Shown one piece after another: positions 1-8,874 of a DNA stretch of 64,000 bases. Source of the stretch: Chryseobacterium sp. CY350 (GTDB lineage: Bacteria > Bacteroidota > Bacteroidia > Flavobacteriales > Weeksellaceae); contig NZ_CP116034.1 in NCBI RefSeq assembly GCF_027945075.1, positions 1,550,001 to 1,614,000 on the forward strand, written 5' to 3'. The notes beneath the pieces were generated by a model. The model did not search any database and was not told the origin of the DNA. It saw only the letters and a list, made by a program, of their open reading frames with translations. Made by a program: the position numbers and the translations under genes. Positions within the stretch are counted from its first letter, which is position 1; every line of letters begins with the position of its first letter.

Positions 1-261
1 AGAGACTTCTAATGCCATTGTCTGTGCGATCTTTTGAGAGACACAGTCAGTTTCTTCAGCCTCTTTTTTATTTATACCCAGATGCTTCACTTTTTCCTGT
101 AGAGTGTATGCTGTAATGCCACCCTTAAAAAATTTAGATGCTTCAGTTATTTGTGAAAGCAGGAACTGTAGATAACCGGATGTGACTCTTTCAGCGACGC
201 TCACGGTATTCCCTTGAGCATTTAAATATCTGCCAACTGTTTCTATAATACCTTTCTCCAT
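1..261 (-). CDS. CinA C-terminal-domain protein (partial, runs off left edge)
   Basis: The minus strand is open from an ATG at 261 to the window edge (87 codons). The N-terminal part has the shape of the CinA C-terminal (NMN amidohydrolase-like) domain: a SVAERVTSG segment replaces the usual AESCTGG, followed about 20 residues later by FFKGGITAYT. There is no room for the N-terminal MoaB-like domain of full CinA, so this is a stand-alone C-domain protein. It starts 57 bp after the gene ending at 319 and is probably co-transcribed with it from the operator at 1040. A second protein of this family lies at 22467-22982. The altered motif may affect activity. Function beyond the family is not known. 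Confidence 0.75.
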   Translation of the reverse strand, partial: MEKGIIETVGRYLNAQGNTVSVAERVTSGYLQFLLSQITEASKFFKGGITAYTLQEKVKHLGINKKEAEETDCVSQKIAQTMALEVS

Positions 262-318
262 CGTTTTTAAAAATATTTTCTGTATTAAAATTTTATATTT
301 TAGACATTCAATTTCATG

Positions 319-945
319 CTAAACCTTTATCATTGAATTGACAAAATCTTCCCATTGCAGTTTACTCCCACCAAATATTCCGCCTCCTGCTACGAATATA
401 TTACGGAGCATATCCCAAAGTCTAACATTCGACGTATTTGGAGATTCATTTCTGCCATGAACGCTCAACTGGATATCACTACCTGAACGGATTAGAATAA
501 AACTATTCGTGGCATTTTGCTCATAAAAATGCGCAATACCACCTCCTTTATTGTCTAAACAAGGGCAAGGACGCATTTGAAGATGTATGTATTCAATGTT
601 TTCTTCATGATAATTCTCAACTTTTTCTATGACCACCCAATCATAACCATTTCCAGTCTTATTTTTGGGTGCAGGCATTTTAATTTTGACGAAAAGATTT
701 TCAGCAGCATGAAAATGCCCACCTTTTCCATTGGAATCAACTAAGTCGAATTTCGTAGGTAATTTTCCAGCGTTAATATTCCAATGACTGATGTTAAGGA
801 GTTGATCCGCAAGTTTTCTATACAAATCCTCTGCGATGCCTTGAGACAGGCAGGGTTTTGTTGCTGCAGCATCGCTAGACGATCCACTATCGTGTTTCGG
901 AAGAAGATGATCTATGTTAATTAAATATTTTACGGTTTTTGACAT
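319..945 (-). CDS. hypothetical protein, 208 aa
   Basis: The frame begins MSKTVKYLINIDHLLP and has no signal peptide or membrane segment. Its visible content is mixed alpha/beta with a CPCLDNKGGG stretch near the middle and a glycine-rich GGGIFGG near the C-terminus. I do not recognise the family. It is the first gene after a clear promoter: operator 1040-1055 with a perfect -7 motif (TAGCTTTG on the minus strand, 1011-1018), giving a leader of about 60 nt. It is followed by the CinA-domain gene, so it belongs to the Crp/Fnr-type stress regulon of the island. Confidence 0.7.
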   Translation of the reverse strand: MSKTVKYLINIDHLLPKHDSGSSSDAAATKPCLSQGIAEDLYRKLADQLLNISHWNINAGKLPTKFDLVDSNGKGGHFHAAENLFVKIKMPAPKNKTGNGYDWVVIEKVENYHEENIEYIHLQMRPCPCLDNKGGGIAHFYEQNATNSFILIRSGSDIQLSVHGRNESPNTSNVRLWDMLRNIFVAGGGIFGGSKLQWEDFVNSMIKV

Positions 946-1010
946 AACTACATAATTTTAGTACTAACAATTAAGCTGACTTTTTAAGTGTTAAAAAAGT
1001 GGTTGAAGTT

Positions 1011-1055
1011 CAAAGCTATTACAATCGACGGCGTCATGCTATGACATTAATCATA
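1011..1055 (-). promoter_or_regulatory. Crp/Fnr-type operator plus -7 element for the 945..1 operon
   Basis: The palindrome TATGACATTAATCATA lies at 1040-1055. The minus-strand -7 element TAGCTTTG lies at 1011-1018, a perfect TAnnTTTG match. The palindrome centre is 29.5 bp from the first T of the -7 element. No TTG is needed at -33 because the operator occupies that place, as in class II activation. Confidence 0.75.
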
Positions 1056-1076
1056 AAGCTTTTGGTATAATAAAAA

Positions 1077-1098
1077 GGGTCTCTACTACGAGAGACCC
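1077..1098 (-). terminator. rho-independent terminator of the catalase operon
   Basis: An 8-bp perfect stem GGGTCTCT/AGAGACCC with loop ACTACG is followed on the minus strand by TTTTTATTA. It lies 54 bp after the stop of the alcohol dehydrogenase gene and ends the five-gene operon that begins at 6426. Confidence 0.8.
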
Positions 1099-1152
1099 AT
1101 GATCAAAATAAGAATATAATACTTATCAAAATCCAATATTTTAAGTTCGTTA

Positions 1153-2319
1153 TTATTTCCAGGGATCTAAAACAACCTTCACACAGCCGTCTTCTTTTTT
1201 ATGAAATATCTCGTAGCCTTTTGCCACTTCGTCCAAAGCCAAACGATGCGTGATGATATCATCAAGTTTCACCTGTCCTGTTTCCACATAATTCAAAAGC
1301 TTATCGATAATCGGATGTACAGGAGCCTGACCTGCTTTTATAGTCAAACCTTTGTCAAACAGTTGACCTACTTTAAAATTATCATAATTCATCGGGTATA
1401 CTCCTAATATTGAGACAAAACCTCCTCTTTTCGCTCCACTCATACATGCTTCAAAAACTTTCACAGAACCTTTTTCAAAATTGATCACTGCTTTAGCGCG
1501 ATCAATTAAATCTCTATCTGGTTCGAAACCTACTGCGTCAATGCATACATCTGCACCACGACCATCGGTCATATCGCGGATCTGCTCTACGGTTTGCTCT
1601 GCATCTTCCCACAAAATAGTTTCACAGCCTGTCAATCTTGCGATCTGATCTAATCTGTATTGTTGGGTGTCGATGACAATTACCTTTTTGGCATTGTGTA
1701 AAATTGCACTTTTTACTGCCATTGATCCCACTGGTCCGGCACCGAAGATAGCCACGGTTTCATCCCCTTTCAAATCTGCCCACATTACCCCAGTGTAACC
1801 TGTAGGGAATATATCGGTAAGAAATAAAACCTGTTCATCTGTAAGGGAATCTGACACTTTTCTAGGTCCAAAATTAGCATACGGTACACGAACGTATTGC
1901 GCCTGACCCCCATCATAACCACCGTACAAATCTGCGTAACCAAACATACCGCCACCTTTTTCAGTTAAAATACCTCCCTCTGGACCATAGTTTTGAGGAT
2001 TGGAATGTTCGCAGCCTGAAGGCAAATCGTGTTGACAGAAATAGCATCCTCCACATGCGATAGGAAATGGAACGACAACACGGTCACCCACTTTAAGATG
2101 AGTAATATTGGTTCCGACTTCTTCAATAATCCCCATGAATTCATGACCCATCACCATGGGACGAGCCTGGGGAATTCCACCTGTGTACATATGCAAGTCG
2201 CTTCCGCAAATAGCGGTTGATGTCACTTTTAAAATAATATCATTCGGATCTTTGATGATCGGATCATCTACAATATCACAGGTAATTTTACCAGGAGCGT
2301 GAAAAACTGCTGCTTTCAT
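1153..2319 (-). CDS. zinc-dependent alcohol dehydrogenase, formaldehyde-dehydrogenase-like
   Basis: This is a 388-aa medium-chain dehydrogenase. The start at 2319 (MKAAVFHAPGKITCD) fits the family; the longer open frame adds 27 basic, non-conserved residues that overlap katE. It shows the catalytic-zinc motif GHEFMGIIEEVG, the four-cysteine structural-zinc loop (CGGCYFC...C) and the nucleotide-binding GAGPVGSMA. The insert GGGMFGYADLYGGYDGGQA is typical of the glutathione-independent formaldehyde dehydrogenase-like branch. It is the last gene of the catalase operon, 41 bp after katE, and a terminator follows. The substrate is not certain; an aldehyde or alcohol detoxified under stress is likely. 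Confidence 0.88.
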   Translation of the reverse strand: MKAAVFHAPGKITCDIVDDPIIKDPNDIILKVTSTAICGSDLHMYTGGIPQARPMVMGHEFMGIIEEVGTNITHLKVGDRVVVPFPIACGGCYFCQHDLPSGCEHSNPQNYGPEGGILTEKGGGMFGYADLYGGYDGGQAQYVRVPYANFGPRKVSDSLTDEQVLFLTDIFPTGYTGVMWADLKGDETVAIFGAGPVGSMAVKSAILHNAKKVIVIDTQQYRLDQIARLTGCETILWEDAEQTVEQIRDMTDGRGADVCIDAVGFEPDRDLIDRAKAVINFEKGSVKVFEACMSGAKRGGFVSILGVYPMNYDNFKVGQLFDKGLTIKAGQAPVHPIIDKLLNYVETGQVKLDDIITHRLALDEVAKGYEIFHKKEDGCVKVVLDPWK

Positions 2320-2360
2320 ATTTTTATATTTTGATTTGGTTAAATTTAATTTCTGAAAGT

Positions 2361-4502
2361 TTAATCTTCCATTCCGTTTCTTTCTTTTTCGAACTCCCAA
2401 ACTCGGTGTTTAGCTATTGCATCTACAAATAAGTCATCGGCATCTGTGTTATCCGCCGTGATTACTCCCGGATCGTCATGTTTTATCAAAGCCACATCGG
2501 TTAGATTTTTAAGCATATCAGTTTCTTTTCCGAAATAAATGGCTTTACAATGACGGAATGCTTCATTGATAAAATCTACCGTCATATTTTTGTTTCCAGA
2601 CCTTACAAAACCTTCTGCAGACCTTGCTCCACCACAAATATATAATGCATCAAAACAAACGCTTGACGTCGTGGACAGAGCATGATCAGGGATATAGGCC
2701 TGTCCGTCCGATGATTGTACAGGCGCAACTGAATCAGCAATGTATTGTACCACTGCTCCCTGACCTTCGAGTTTTTCAATCAAACGGTCGGTAGACGCTG
2801 CATCGAAACCATTGGTCATCATAAAACCTATCACGCGGCTTTCGATGGTATCTTTAACTGTATCTGCCATGCTCAATGCCTTTGAAGATTTTGTTTTGGG
2901 TTCTATCTCTGCACTTTGAAGGCTTGCAGGATCTGCATCTGCCGGAATACTCTGATTGGGCTGAGCAAGTATTTTCACTTCAACACCTAAACGTGAAGCA
3001 ACCTCATTCGCAAGATCTCTATTTACAAATGCAAGCTGCCCTACCATTCTTTCTCTGATTTCCTGAATTGTTACTTTCGACAGTTCAAATACCAATGCAT
3101 TCTGCAAATGGGTCTTTTCAAATGTCGACTGACTGTTGTAGAATAATTTTGCCTGAGAATAATGATCTACAAAACTTTGGCTTCTTGCCCTTACTTTATG
3201 ACCTTCAACTCTTTCTTCCTGAGAAGCAAAACCACCATCTTTCATCATTGCCTGGAAAGGACAGCCGCCTCCCATAGAATTGGGTTCATAACTCACCTTT
3301 CCTGTTGCAATCTGCTGACGCATGTGACCGTCTCGCTGATTATTGTGAACAGTGTTGATTGATCGATTGATAGGAATCTCATGGAAATTCGGCGATCCCA
3401 ACCTTGTCAATTGAGTATCTGTATATGAAAACAGTCTGCCCTGTAAAAGCGGATCATTACTGAAGTCAATTCCGGGAACAATATGACCTGGGTGAAAGGC
3501 TACCTGCTCCGTTTCCGCAAAGAAATTATCCGGGTTTCTGTTTAACGTTAAAGTACCAACCAACTGAACCGGAACAAGTTCTTCGGGAATCAGTTTTGTA
3601 GGATCCAGAAGATCAAAATCAAAATCATGCTCATTCTCTTCGGGAACTAGCTGTACACCAAAATCCCACTCTGGGAAAGCTCCGTTTTCAATCGCTTCCC
3701 ATAAATCTCTTCTGTGGAAATCGGGGTCGTTCCCCGATATCTTCTGTGCCTCCGGCCAAGCAACCGAATGTACTCCCAATCTCGGCTTCAAGTGGATTTT
3801 CACAAAATGTACTTTCCCTTCTTCATTAACAAACTTAAAGGAATGAACACCAAATCCTTCCATCATACGATAGCTTCTTGGGATGGCTCGATCGCTCATC
3901 AGCCACATAATCATATGTGTACTTTCCGGCATTAAGGAAATAAAATCCCAGAAGGTATTGTGTGCCGATGATGCCTGAGGAATTTCATTGTCCGGTTCCG
4001 GTTTTACCGCATGCACCAGGTCAGGAAATTTGATGGCATCCTGAATAAAAAAAACAGGAATATTATTGGCTACCAAATCATAAATACCTTCCTGAGTGTA
4101 AAATTTAACCGAAAAACCTCTAACATCACGGGCCAGATCTGTACTTCCTCTACTTCCTGCAACCGTAGAAAATCTCACGAAAACAGGGGTCTCCTCATCA
4201 ACATTATTTAAAAATTTTGCCTTTGTGTATTCTGAAAGGCTTTTATTTAATTTAAAAACCCCATGCGCTCCCGAACCCCTTGCATGAACTACTCTCTCAG
4301 GAATTCTTTCATGGTCAAAATGGGTAATTTTTTCTCGCAGGATAAAATCGTCCAACAGAGATGGCCCGCGCTCACCTGCTTTTAAAGAATCCTGGTTGTT
4401 GTTGATTTTTAAACCTTGGTTAGTGGTTAGCGCTGCGTCCGAATTGTCAGTGATTACATTTTGAAGCTGACCAATTTTTTCATTTAAATGTTCATTTTTC
4501 AT
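2361..4502 (-). CDS. katE: large-subunit catalase HPII
   Basis: This 713-aa heme catalase disproportionates hydrogen peroxide in the cytoplasm. The catalytic His is in VVHARGSGAHG (about residue 73), the conserved Asn region precedes FFIQDAIKFPD, and the proximal heme Tyr is in RLFSYTDTQLTRLG (about 360). The length of more than 700 residues and the C-terminal DJ-1/PfpI-like flavodoxin fold domain (about 555-700, with RVIGFMMTNGFD and ALYICGGARS) place it in the large-subunit clade. It is the fourth gene of an operon: lipoprotein, SDR, DUF6766 protein, katE, ADH. I saw no operator directly upstream, so expression probably comes from the promoter near 6450. Confidence 0.95.
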   Translation of the reverse strand: MKNEHLNEKIGQLQNVITDNSDAALTTNQGLKINNNQDSLKAGERGPSLLDDFILREKITHFDHERIPERVVHARGSGAHGVFKLNKSLSEYTKAKFLNNVDEETPVFVRFSTVAGSRGSTDLARDVRGFSVKFYTQEGIYDLVANNIPVFFIQDAIKFPDLVHAVKPEPDNEIPQASSAHNTFWDFISLMPESTHMIMWLMSDRAIPRSYRMMEGFGVHSFKFVNEEGKVHFVKIHLKPRLGVHSVAWPEAQKISGNDPDFHRRDLWEAIENGAFPEWDFGVQLVPEENEHDFDFDLLDPTKLIPEELVPVQLVGTLTLNRNPDNFFAETEQVAFHPGHIVPGIDFSNDPLLQGRLFSYTDTQLTRLGSPNFHEIPINRSINTVHNNQRDGHMRQQIATGKVSYEPNSMGGGCPFQAMMKDGGFASQEERVEGHKVRARSQSFVDHYSQAKLFYNSQSTFEKTHLQNALVFELSKVTIQEIRERMVGQLAFVNRDLANEVASRLGVEVKILAQPNQSIPADADPASLQSAEIEPKTKSSKALSMADTVKDTIESRVIGFMMTNGFDAASTDRLIEKLEGQGAVVQYIADSVAPVQSSDGQAYIPDHALSTTSSVCFDALYICGGARSAEGFVRSGNKNMTVDFINEAFRHCKAIYFGKETDMLKNLTDVALIKHDDPGVITADNTDADDLFVDAIAKHRVWEFEKERNGMED

Positions 4503-4570
4503 AAAAATTTCTTATTTGTCGTTTATCGTATTAATTATTAAAAGTCAGTAAGCTTTCCGAATGCTTTTGA

Positions 4571-5227
4571 TTACGCATTTTCCTGATGCGGCATGTCAAC
4601 CGGTTTTGATTCCGGTGAACCCTTTTGCCTGAGCCATATTGATAAAATTACCAGAGAGGCAACAGCCAAAAATTCGCTTTGCCAATTCTGTAAGGATTCA
4701 AACCAGAATCGGGAGTTCTGCAAGTAAGCCACCCAAGTGATCGATGGTTTGTTCTTCATCACTTGTTCACTGTTATATTCATTTAAGCTTCCGTAAAAAT
4801 GAAGAATGAAGCTTGTAAGAAAAAGAATCCCGAAAGCAATGGATAAAGAATTTTTGTAGATCGTTAAAACCAGGCCTCCCTTCTTCACAGGCCAGGGAGC
4901 ATTTTTATGAGCCATCGGAACCCTGTCAACATCCTCTTTTCCTTCCAATGATTTGGATTCGCTTGATCCTTTTTGACGCAGTGAAACAGTAAGTAACACA
5001 TACAGCATCATCTGCAAAAACTCACTTTCCCAATTTTCGAAGGTAGCCTGAATAAAATGACCACTTGACAGATACCGTGTCATATTAATAACGGGCTTTC
5101 CATTTTCTGTCAATTCAGTGTTAAGGGTATGCCAGCCCGTTAAGAACTGACCGCCCCAACAAACCAACATCAATAGAAGCAGCACAATGCTCAATCCATT
5201 TCTGTATATAAAAGAATAAGACTTCAT
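4571..5227 (-). CDS. DUF6766-family membrane protein
   Basis: The 218-aa protein has four hydrophobic segments in two related halves. Each half starts with a helix (near residues 9-29 and 125-146) and carries a motif of type NWxSEFLxxxxxVxLSxxLRQKGSxESK (near 63-90 and 180-208), so it looks like an internal duplication. This is the pattern of DUF6766, an inner-membrane family often found in stress islands with catalase and short-chain dehydrogenases. The molecular function is unknown. The start is 1 bp from the stop of the upstream SDR gene, so the two are translationally close. Confidence 0.8.
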   Translation of the reverse strand: MKSYSFIYRNGLSIVLLLLMLVCWGGQFLTGWHTLNTELTENGKPVINMTRYLSSGHFIQATFENWESEFLQMMLYVLLTVSLRQKGSSESKSLEGKEDVDRVPMAHKNAPWPVKKGGLVLTIYKNSLSIAFGILFLTSFILHFYGSLNEYNSEQVMKNKPSITWVAYLQNSRFWFESLQNWQSEFLAVASLVILSIWLRQKGSPESKPVDMPHQENA

Positions 5228-5228
5228 G

Positions 5229-6032
5229 CTATTCCTTTTCTGATTTCGGCTTTTGCATTTCGCCCATTCGATGTGCTGCCATAGTATCTGTACTAATATT
5301 ACTCATAGCAACTGTCAATTTATTTCTGATGCCTGAAATAATTTTATCATCACCATTCATCATAGCCTTATACCCATCTTTTGCAACGTCTTCTGCTGAA
5401 GAAAAGTTTTCCCAATCTTCCATGATCTTACTGTCATTCATCAATGCTTTATTGAAAAAATCTGTTGAAGTCGGTCCCGGAAGCAACGCTGTTACAGTAA
5501 TACCAGAATTCTTCAATTCCTCACGGATCGCTTCAGACCACGATAAGATAAAAGATTTTGTTCCATGATAAACCGAATGCCATGGCCCAGGTGCAGTACT
5601 GGCAATTGATGCTAAATTCAAAATCTTCCCAGGACCTTTATCTGCTCTGTCTTTGATAAACAACTTGGTTAATATCATCACAGCAATGACATTTAAATTG
5701 ATGATATCGATTTCACGGTTAAGGTCGGTCTGCTCAAACTTTCCATAAAGTCCCTGTCCTGCAGCATTAATTAAAATAGAAGGACTAATATTGCTCACCT
5801 TCAATTCAGCGTACAATGAATATACATCATCCTGATAAAATAAATTTTTATTGAAAGCTGCTATCTTGACCCCATGCACTTGCAGTTCGGCTGCAGTTTT
5901 ATCCAGTGTTTCCTGATTTCGGCCTACAATTGCTAAATTATATCCATTACTTGCTAAGAGTTTTGCTAACTCCAATCCTATTCCACTCGTAGCTCCGGTA
6001 ACCAGTGCGTACTTAGTATTATTATCAGTCAT
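5229..6032 (-). CDS. short-chain dehydrogenase/reductase (SDR)
   Basis: This is a 267-aa classical SDR of the DltE/YdfG-like type. It has the NAD(P) motif TGATSGIGLELA (about residue 14), NAAGQG in place of NNAG, the catalytic Ser in NLASIAS, and YHGTK carrying the Tyr and Lys. The substrate is unknown. It lies in the stress operon between the lipoprotein gene (ending at 6166) and the DUF6766 gene. The 133-bp gap before it contains short direct repeats of TTAAGTTTAG but no clear separate promoter. Confidence 0.9.
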   Translation of the reverse strand: MTDNNTKYALVTGATSGIGLELAKLLASNGYNLAIVGRNQETLDKTAAELQVHGVKIAAFNKNLFYQDDVYSLYAELKVSNISPSILINAAGQGLYGKFEQTDLNREIDIINLNVIAVMILTKLFIKDRADKGPGKILNLASIASTAPGPWHSVYHGTKSFILSWSEAIREELKNSGITVTALLPGPTSTDFFNKALMNDSKIMEDWENFSSAEDVAKDGYKAMMNGDDKIISGIRNKLTVAMSNISTDTMAAHRMGEMQKPKSEKE

Positions 6033-6165
6033 ATTATTTGCTTAAGTTTAGGTTAGGTTTAAGTTTAGATAAATCATGCCTTGTACCGGTAATATTTGTT
6101 TGATTACGATTCCGGTTTCTAATAAAATCCGCTCAATATAGTCGAAGTATTGCCTTGAATTGCCT

Positions 6166-6426
6166 TTATTTTTTATACGCCCCAACATTAGAAGAATCGC
6201 TTTCGGCATTTTGAGAAGAATTTTGAGACGGTTTATTCTGCAACGCAGCATTTTGTGATTCAGTGTTCAAACTGTCAGTTGACATTGCCGAGGAGTTGTT
6301 GGTAGGCATACTGTTATTATCATAAGCAGATGAAGAATCCGCATTGGAATTTTTTGCAGAAGCCTCCTTTTTGCAGCTGATCAATGTCAAAGCTAAAGTG
6401 ATTGTGGTTGTGATTAATAATTTCAT
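6166..6426 (-). CDS. small low-complexity lipoprotein, 86 aa
   Basis: The signal peptide ends in a lipobox (TLISCK, Cys at about residue 18). The mature part is rich in Ser, Asn, Ala and Gln, which is usual for short flavobacterial stress lipoproteins of unknown role. It is the first gene of the operon that ends with katE and the ADH. Its promoter is very clear: operator 6478-6493 and -7 TAACTTTG at 6456-6449. The frame overlapping its 3' end (6048-6251) lacks these traits and was not called. Confidence 0.75.
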   Translation of the reverse strand: MKLLITTTITLALTLISCKKEASAKNSNADSSSAYDNNSMPTNNSSAMSTDSLNTESQNAALQNKPSQNSSQNAESDSSNVGAYKK

Positions 6427-6448
6427 AATATTATTTTTAGGTTTATTT

Positions 6449-6522
6449 CAAAGTTATTACTGTATAACAAGCGAGATTATGACTAAGGTCATAGTACCAG
6501 AATTAAAACCTCTATATTTTTA
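6449..6522. promoter_or_regulatory. bidirectional Crp/Fnr-type operator with two -7 elements
   Basis: The perfect palindrome TATGACTAAGGTCATA is at 6478-6493. On the minus strand a perfect -7 (TAACTTTG, 6456-6449) lies 29.5 bp from its centre and serves the lipoprotein-katE operon. On the plus strand TATTTTTA (6515-6522) lies at the same 29.5-bp distance and would serve the two genes at 6567-8006, both of which are now pseudogenes. Confidence 0.78.
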
Positions 6523-6566
6523 TAAAAGAAGTGCAGAATTGAATTGCAATACCTTAAACGATTAAT

Positions 6567-7025
6567 ATGGAATATGATAGAATAGTATTAGTACTTAATG
6601 ATCTGCTTTAGATCACGAATAACTGAATCGAAGGCTTTGGAAAAGTAGAAGGAAAAGTTTGGGAAAGCTATCCTGATATTAAAGCTGAATATGATCGGAT
6701 GATTTCTCAATCCAAGATGATGAAAAATGAACTCATCAATATGATCAATGAGAAAGGAGGGCATCCCATTAACTCTCCTTCGATCCCTGGATCTTTACAC
6801 CGCACCTGGATAGACATCAAAAATTCCTTTACGATTGGAAACATTGAAGAATCAACTTTATCTAACGTGGTTTTCGGCGAGCAGGCGGCCATGAAAATTT
6901 ATCAAGCTGCGTTGGAGAGTGGCGATCTTTGCCATAAAAGCACGGAACTGGTAAAAGAACAGCTCAACAGTTTAAAAGTTTCACATGAGCAGTTTAAGAA
7001 GATCGAGGAATATAAAAGTCAATAG
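6567..7025 (+). pseudogene. DUF2383 (PA2169-type four-helix bundle) gene with two nonsense codons
   Basis: Reading from ATG 6567 gives a 152-codon frame that matches the intact 150-aa paralogue at 25996-26448 along its whole length, including LNDLL, ITN, EKGG, HRTWIDIKNSF and VVFGEQAA. Two in-frame stops interrupt it: TAG at 6609-6611 and TGA at 6624-6626. The TGA stands where the paralogue has the Arg of ITNDRI and may come from CGA. A shorter frame of 108 codons starts at 6699, but it lacks the first helix. The bundle is therefore probably not made. A second pseudogene follows 46 bp downstream. Confidence 0.85.
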
Positions 7026-7071
7026 CTGAAATTCTGATTATAAAAAAAAATGTATTAAAAAAAAATTAAGT

Positions 7072-8006
7072 ATGAATAGAGATGACCAAAATTCAGTTAA
7101 ATCCGACTGGAACGTACCGAGCGAAAACTCCCCTCTTGTGGATCCCACTACGAAACATCCAAAGCCACCATTTCAACAACAATTTTAACCGTTTTCCGGC
7201 TTGGTAAGTAAAATGATACCGATACCCGATCATGGAGAAAAATCATATAAAGGTTCTGGAAGACTCAGCGGAAGAAAAGCTCTAATAACGGGAGGAGATT
7301 CCGGAATCGGAAGAGCTGCTGCAATTGCCTACGCTAGGGAAGGTGCAGATGTAGCAATCAACTATTTACCAAATGAAGAACCTGATGCACGGAAGTTATA
7401 AAACTCATAGAAGAAACAGGAAGAAAAGCTGTTGCGATTCCCGGCGATTTGCGAGATGAATTTTTTTGTAATACACTGATTTTAAAGGCAGTTGAACAAC
7501 TGGGCGGTTTGGATATTTTAGTAAATAATGCCGGTCATCAGAAAACCCATGACAGCATTTTAGATATCAGTACCGAAGAATTTGACCGAACAATGAAGAC
7601 CAACATCTACGCGCCTTTCTGGCTAATCAGGGCAGCACTTCCGCACCTAAAGCCAGGTTCTTCAATCATTGGACTCTCTTCTGTTCAGGCATACGATCCA
7701 TCAAAAGATTTATACGATTATGCGCAGACCAAAGCAACTACCAGCTACATAAAATCATTGGCGAAACAATTAGGACCAAAAGGGATTCGTGTCAACGGTG
7801 TCGCACCGGGACCGGTATGGACCGAACTGGAAATTAGTGGCGGACAAACGCAGGAAAATATTGAAAAATTCGGAGGAGATACCCCACTCGGAAGACCGGG
7901 ACAACCCGCCGAGTTAGCTTCCATCTTCGTGCAACTGGCAGATAACGACGGTAGTTTTGCAACCGGGCAAATCTATGGTTCCGCCGGTGGCAGCGGGCAA
8001 CCGTAA
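7072..8006 (+). pseudogene. NAD(P)-dependent SDR (YghA type) with one nonsense codon and one frameshift
   Basis: The complete family pattern is present: an N-terminal extension with KHPKPPF, then [40 protein letters not shown] and a YAQTKA active site. Two lesions break it. TAA at 7186-7188 lies in the N-terminal extension, and one base appears to be missing near 7390, just after the codons for PDA. After that point the other frame continues as [20 protein letters not shown]. The result is three separated pieces: 7072-7185, 7201-7401 and 7449-8006. The family makes general stress oxidoreductases. It is probably a pseudogene unless the lesions are sequencing errors. Confidence 0.85.
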
Positions 8007-8061
8007 TTTAATATATCTATTAAACTTTAAATTGATCTTAGATGATCAAAGATAATGTTAG

Positions 8062-8082
8062 CTCTAGAGGAAATCTCTAGAG
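8062..8082. terminator. hairpin between convergent genes
   Basis: CTCTAGAG occurs twice, at 8062-8069 and 8075-8082. Because the 8-mer is its own reverse complement, the two copies can pair around a GAAAT loop. It lies between the SDR pseudogene and the convergent Crp/Fnr gene. T-runs are weak, so a terminator role is only likely. Confidence 0.4.
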
Positions 8083-8122
8083 GTGTTTAATACAATCGCA
8101 ATTATGTTTATAAAAAAATGAT

Positions 8123-8719
8123 TTAATAAAAAATTTTACTGTTAATGATTTTTACAATATTTACCCGTTCCATCCTTTTAAACACGCGAATAACGGTCTC
8201 GACACGAAGCCCCGTAAGAGAAGCAACTTCGAGTCTTGTGTAAGGGATTTGATATGAAAAAGGCTCTGTTATTTTATGGTATTGTTTAAGGCTGTCCATC
8301 ACACAAAGTACTTTAATAAATGGGTTATTAGAAGATAAATTATTAAGCATTACATATCGGTAATGCATTCTTTGTGCAGTATATTGGTATAGTTTGAACA
8401 AAATCTTTTTATCACTATGAACCAAATCCAAAAACTTTGAAATAGATAAACGTATTATTGCTGTATCTGTCATTGCAACTGCATTAACTGGATATGGGAG
8501 TTCAGAAAAGATAAACGTTTCTCCGAGACAATGTCCAGTTGAAGGCAGACTATGAATAAATTCCCTACCTTCTTCGTGATAATTGGCAATCTTCACATCT
8601 CCTGAATGGATTTGATAATAAAATTTGGGAGTTTCTGATTCTCTAAATATAAAATCGTTTTTCTTAAAATTCAATAACTCTCCTCCATGACGAAAGAGTA
8701 GATTTTCATCGACTAACAT
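8123..8719 (-). CDS. Crp/Fnr-family transcriptional regulator 1 (198 aa)
   Basis: The protein has an N-terminal cyclic-nucleotide-binding-like beta-roll (about 10-110), a dimer helix, and a C-terminal winged helix with the recognition segment ASLTGLRVETVIRVFKRM (about 165-182). Glu and Arg of ETVxR, which read the TGA core in CRP and FNR, are kept, while the CRP Arg180 position is Val. The CRP phosphate-binding Arg-Ser pair is missing (the segment reads PYPVNAVA), and there is no N-terminal cysteine cluster. The ligand is thus neither clearly cAMP nor an FNR-type cluster. It is one of five paralogues of identical length in the island and has its own operator at 8859. Confidence 0.88.
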   Translation of the reverse strand: MLVDENLLFRHGGELLNFKKNDFIFRESETPKFYYQIHSGDVKIANYHEEGREFIHSLPSTGHCLGETFIFSELPYPVNAVAMTDTAIIRLSISKFLDLVHSDKKILFKLYQYTAQRMHYRYVMLNNLSSNNPFIKVLCVMDSLKQYHKITEPFSYQIPYTRLEVASLTGLRVETVIRVFKRMERVNIVKIINSKIFY

Positions 8720-8828
8720 GTTCCAAAAAAGTTTTTAAAAGATATCAAATTCATGTAAATACATAACGCTGGCGACTAACTAACAGTAGATATTATATCA
8801 CTTTAAAGTGTTATAATTTTAATTATTA

Positions 8829-8874
8829 TAAAGATAATAGTATAAGATATTTTAATCGTATGACCTTAATCATA
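8829..8874 (-). promoter_or_regulatory. Crp/Fnr-type operator plus -7 element for regulator 1
   Basis: The palindrome TATGACCTTAATCATA (8859-8874, extended by G and C outside) is centred 30.5 bp from the minus-strand -7-like element TATCTTTA (8836-8829). It suggests that regulator 1 is autoregulated or controlled by a paralogue. The leader would be about 105 nt. Confidence 0.7.

Noticed and set aside
6048..6251. 67-codon minus-strand frame overlapping the end of the small lipoprotein gene
   Set aside because: It has no domain, signal or promoter, and it overlaps a better-supported lipoprotein frame.
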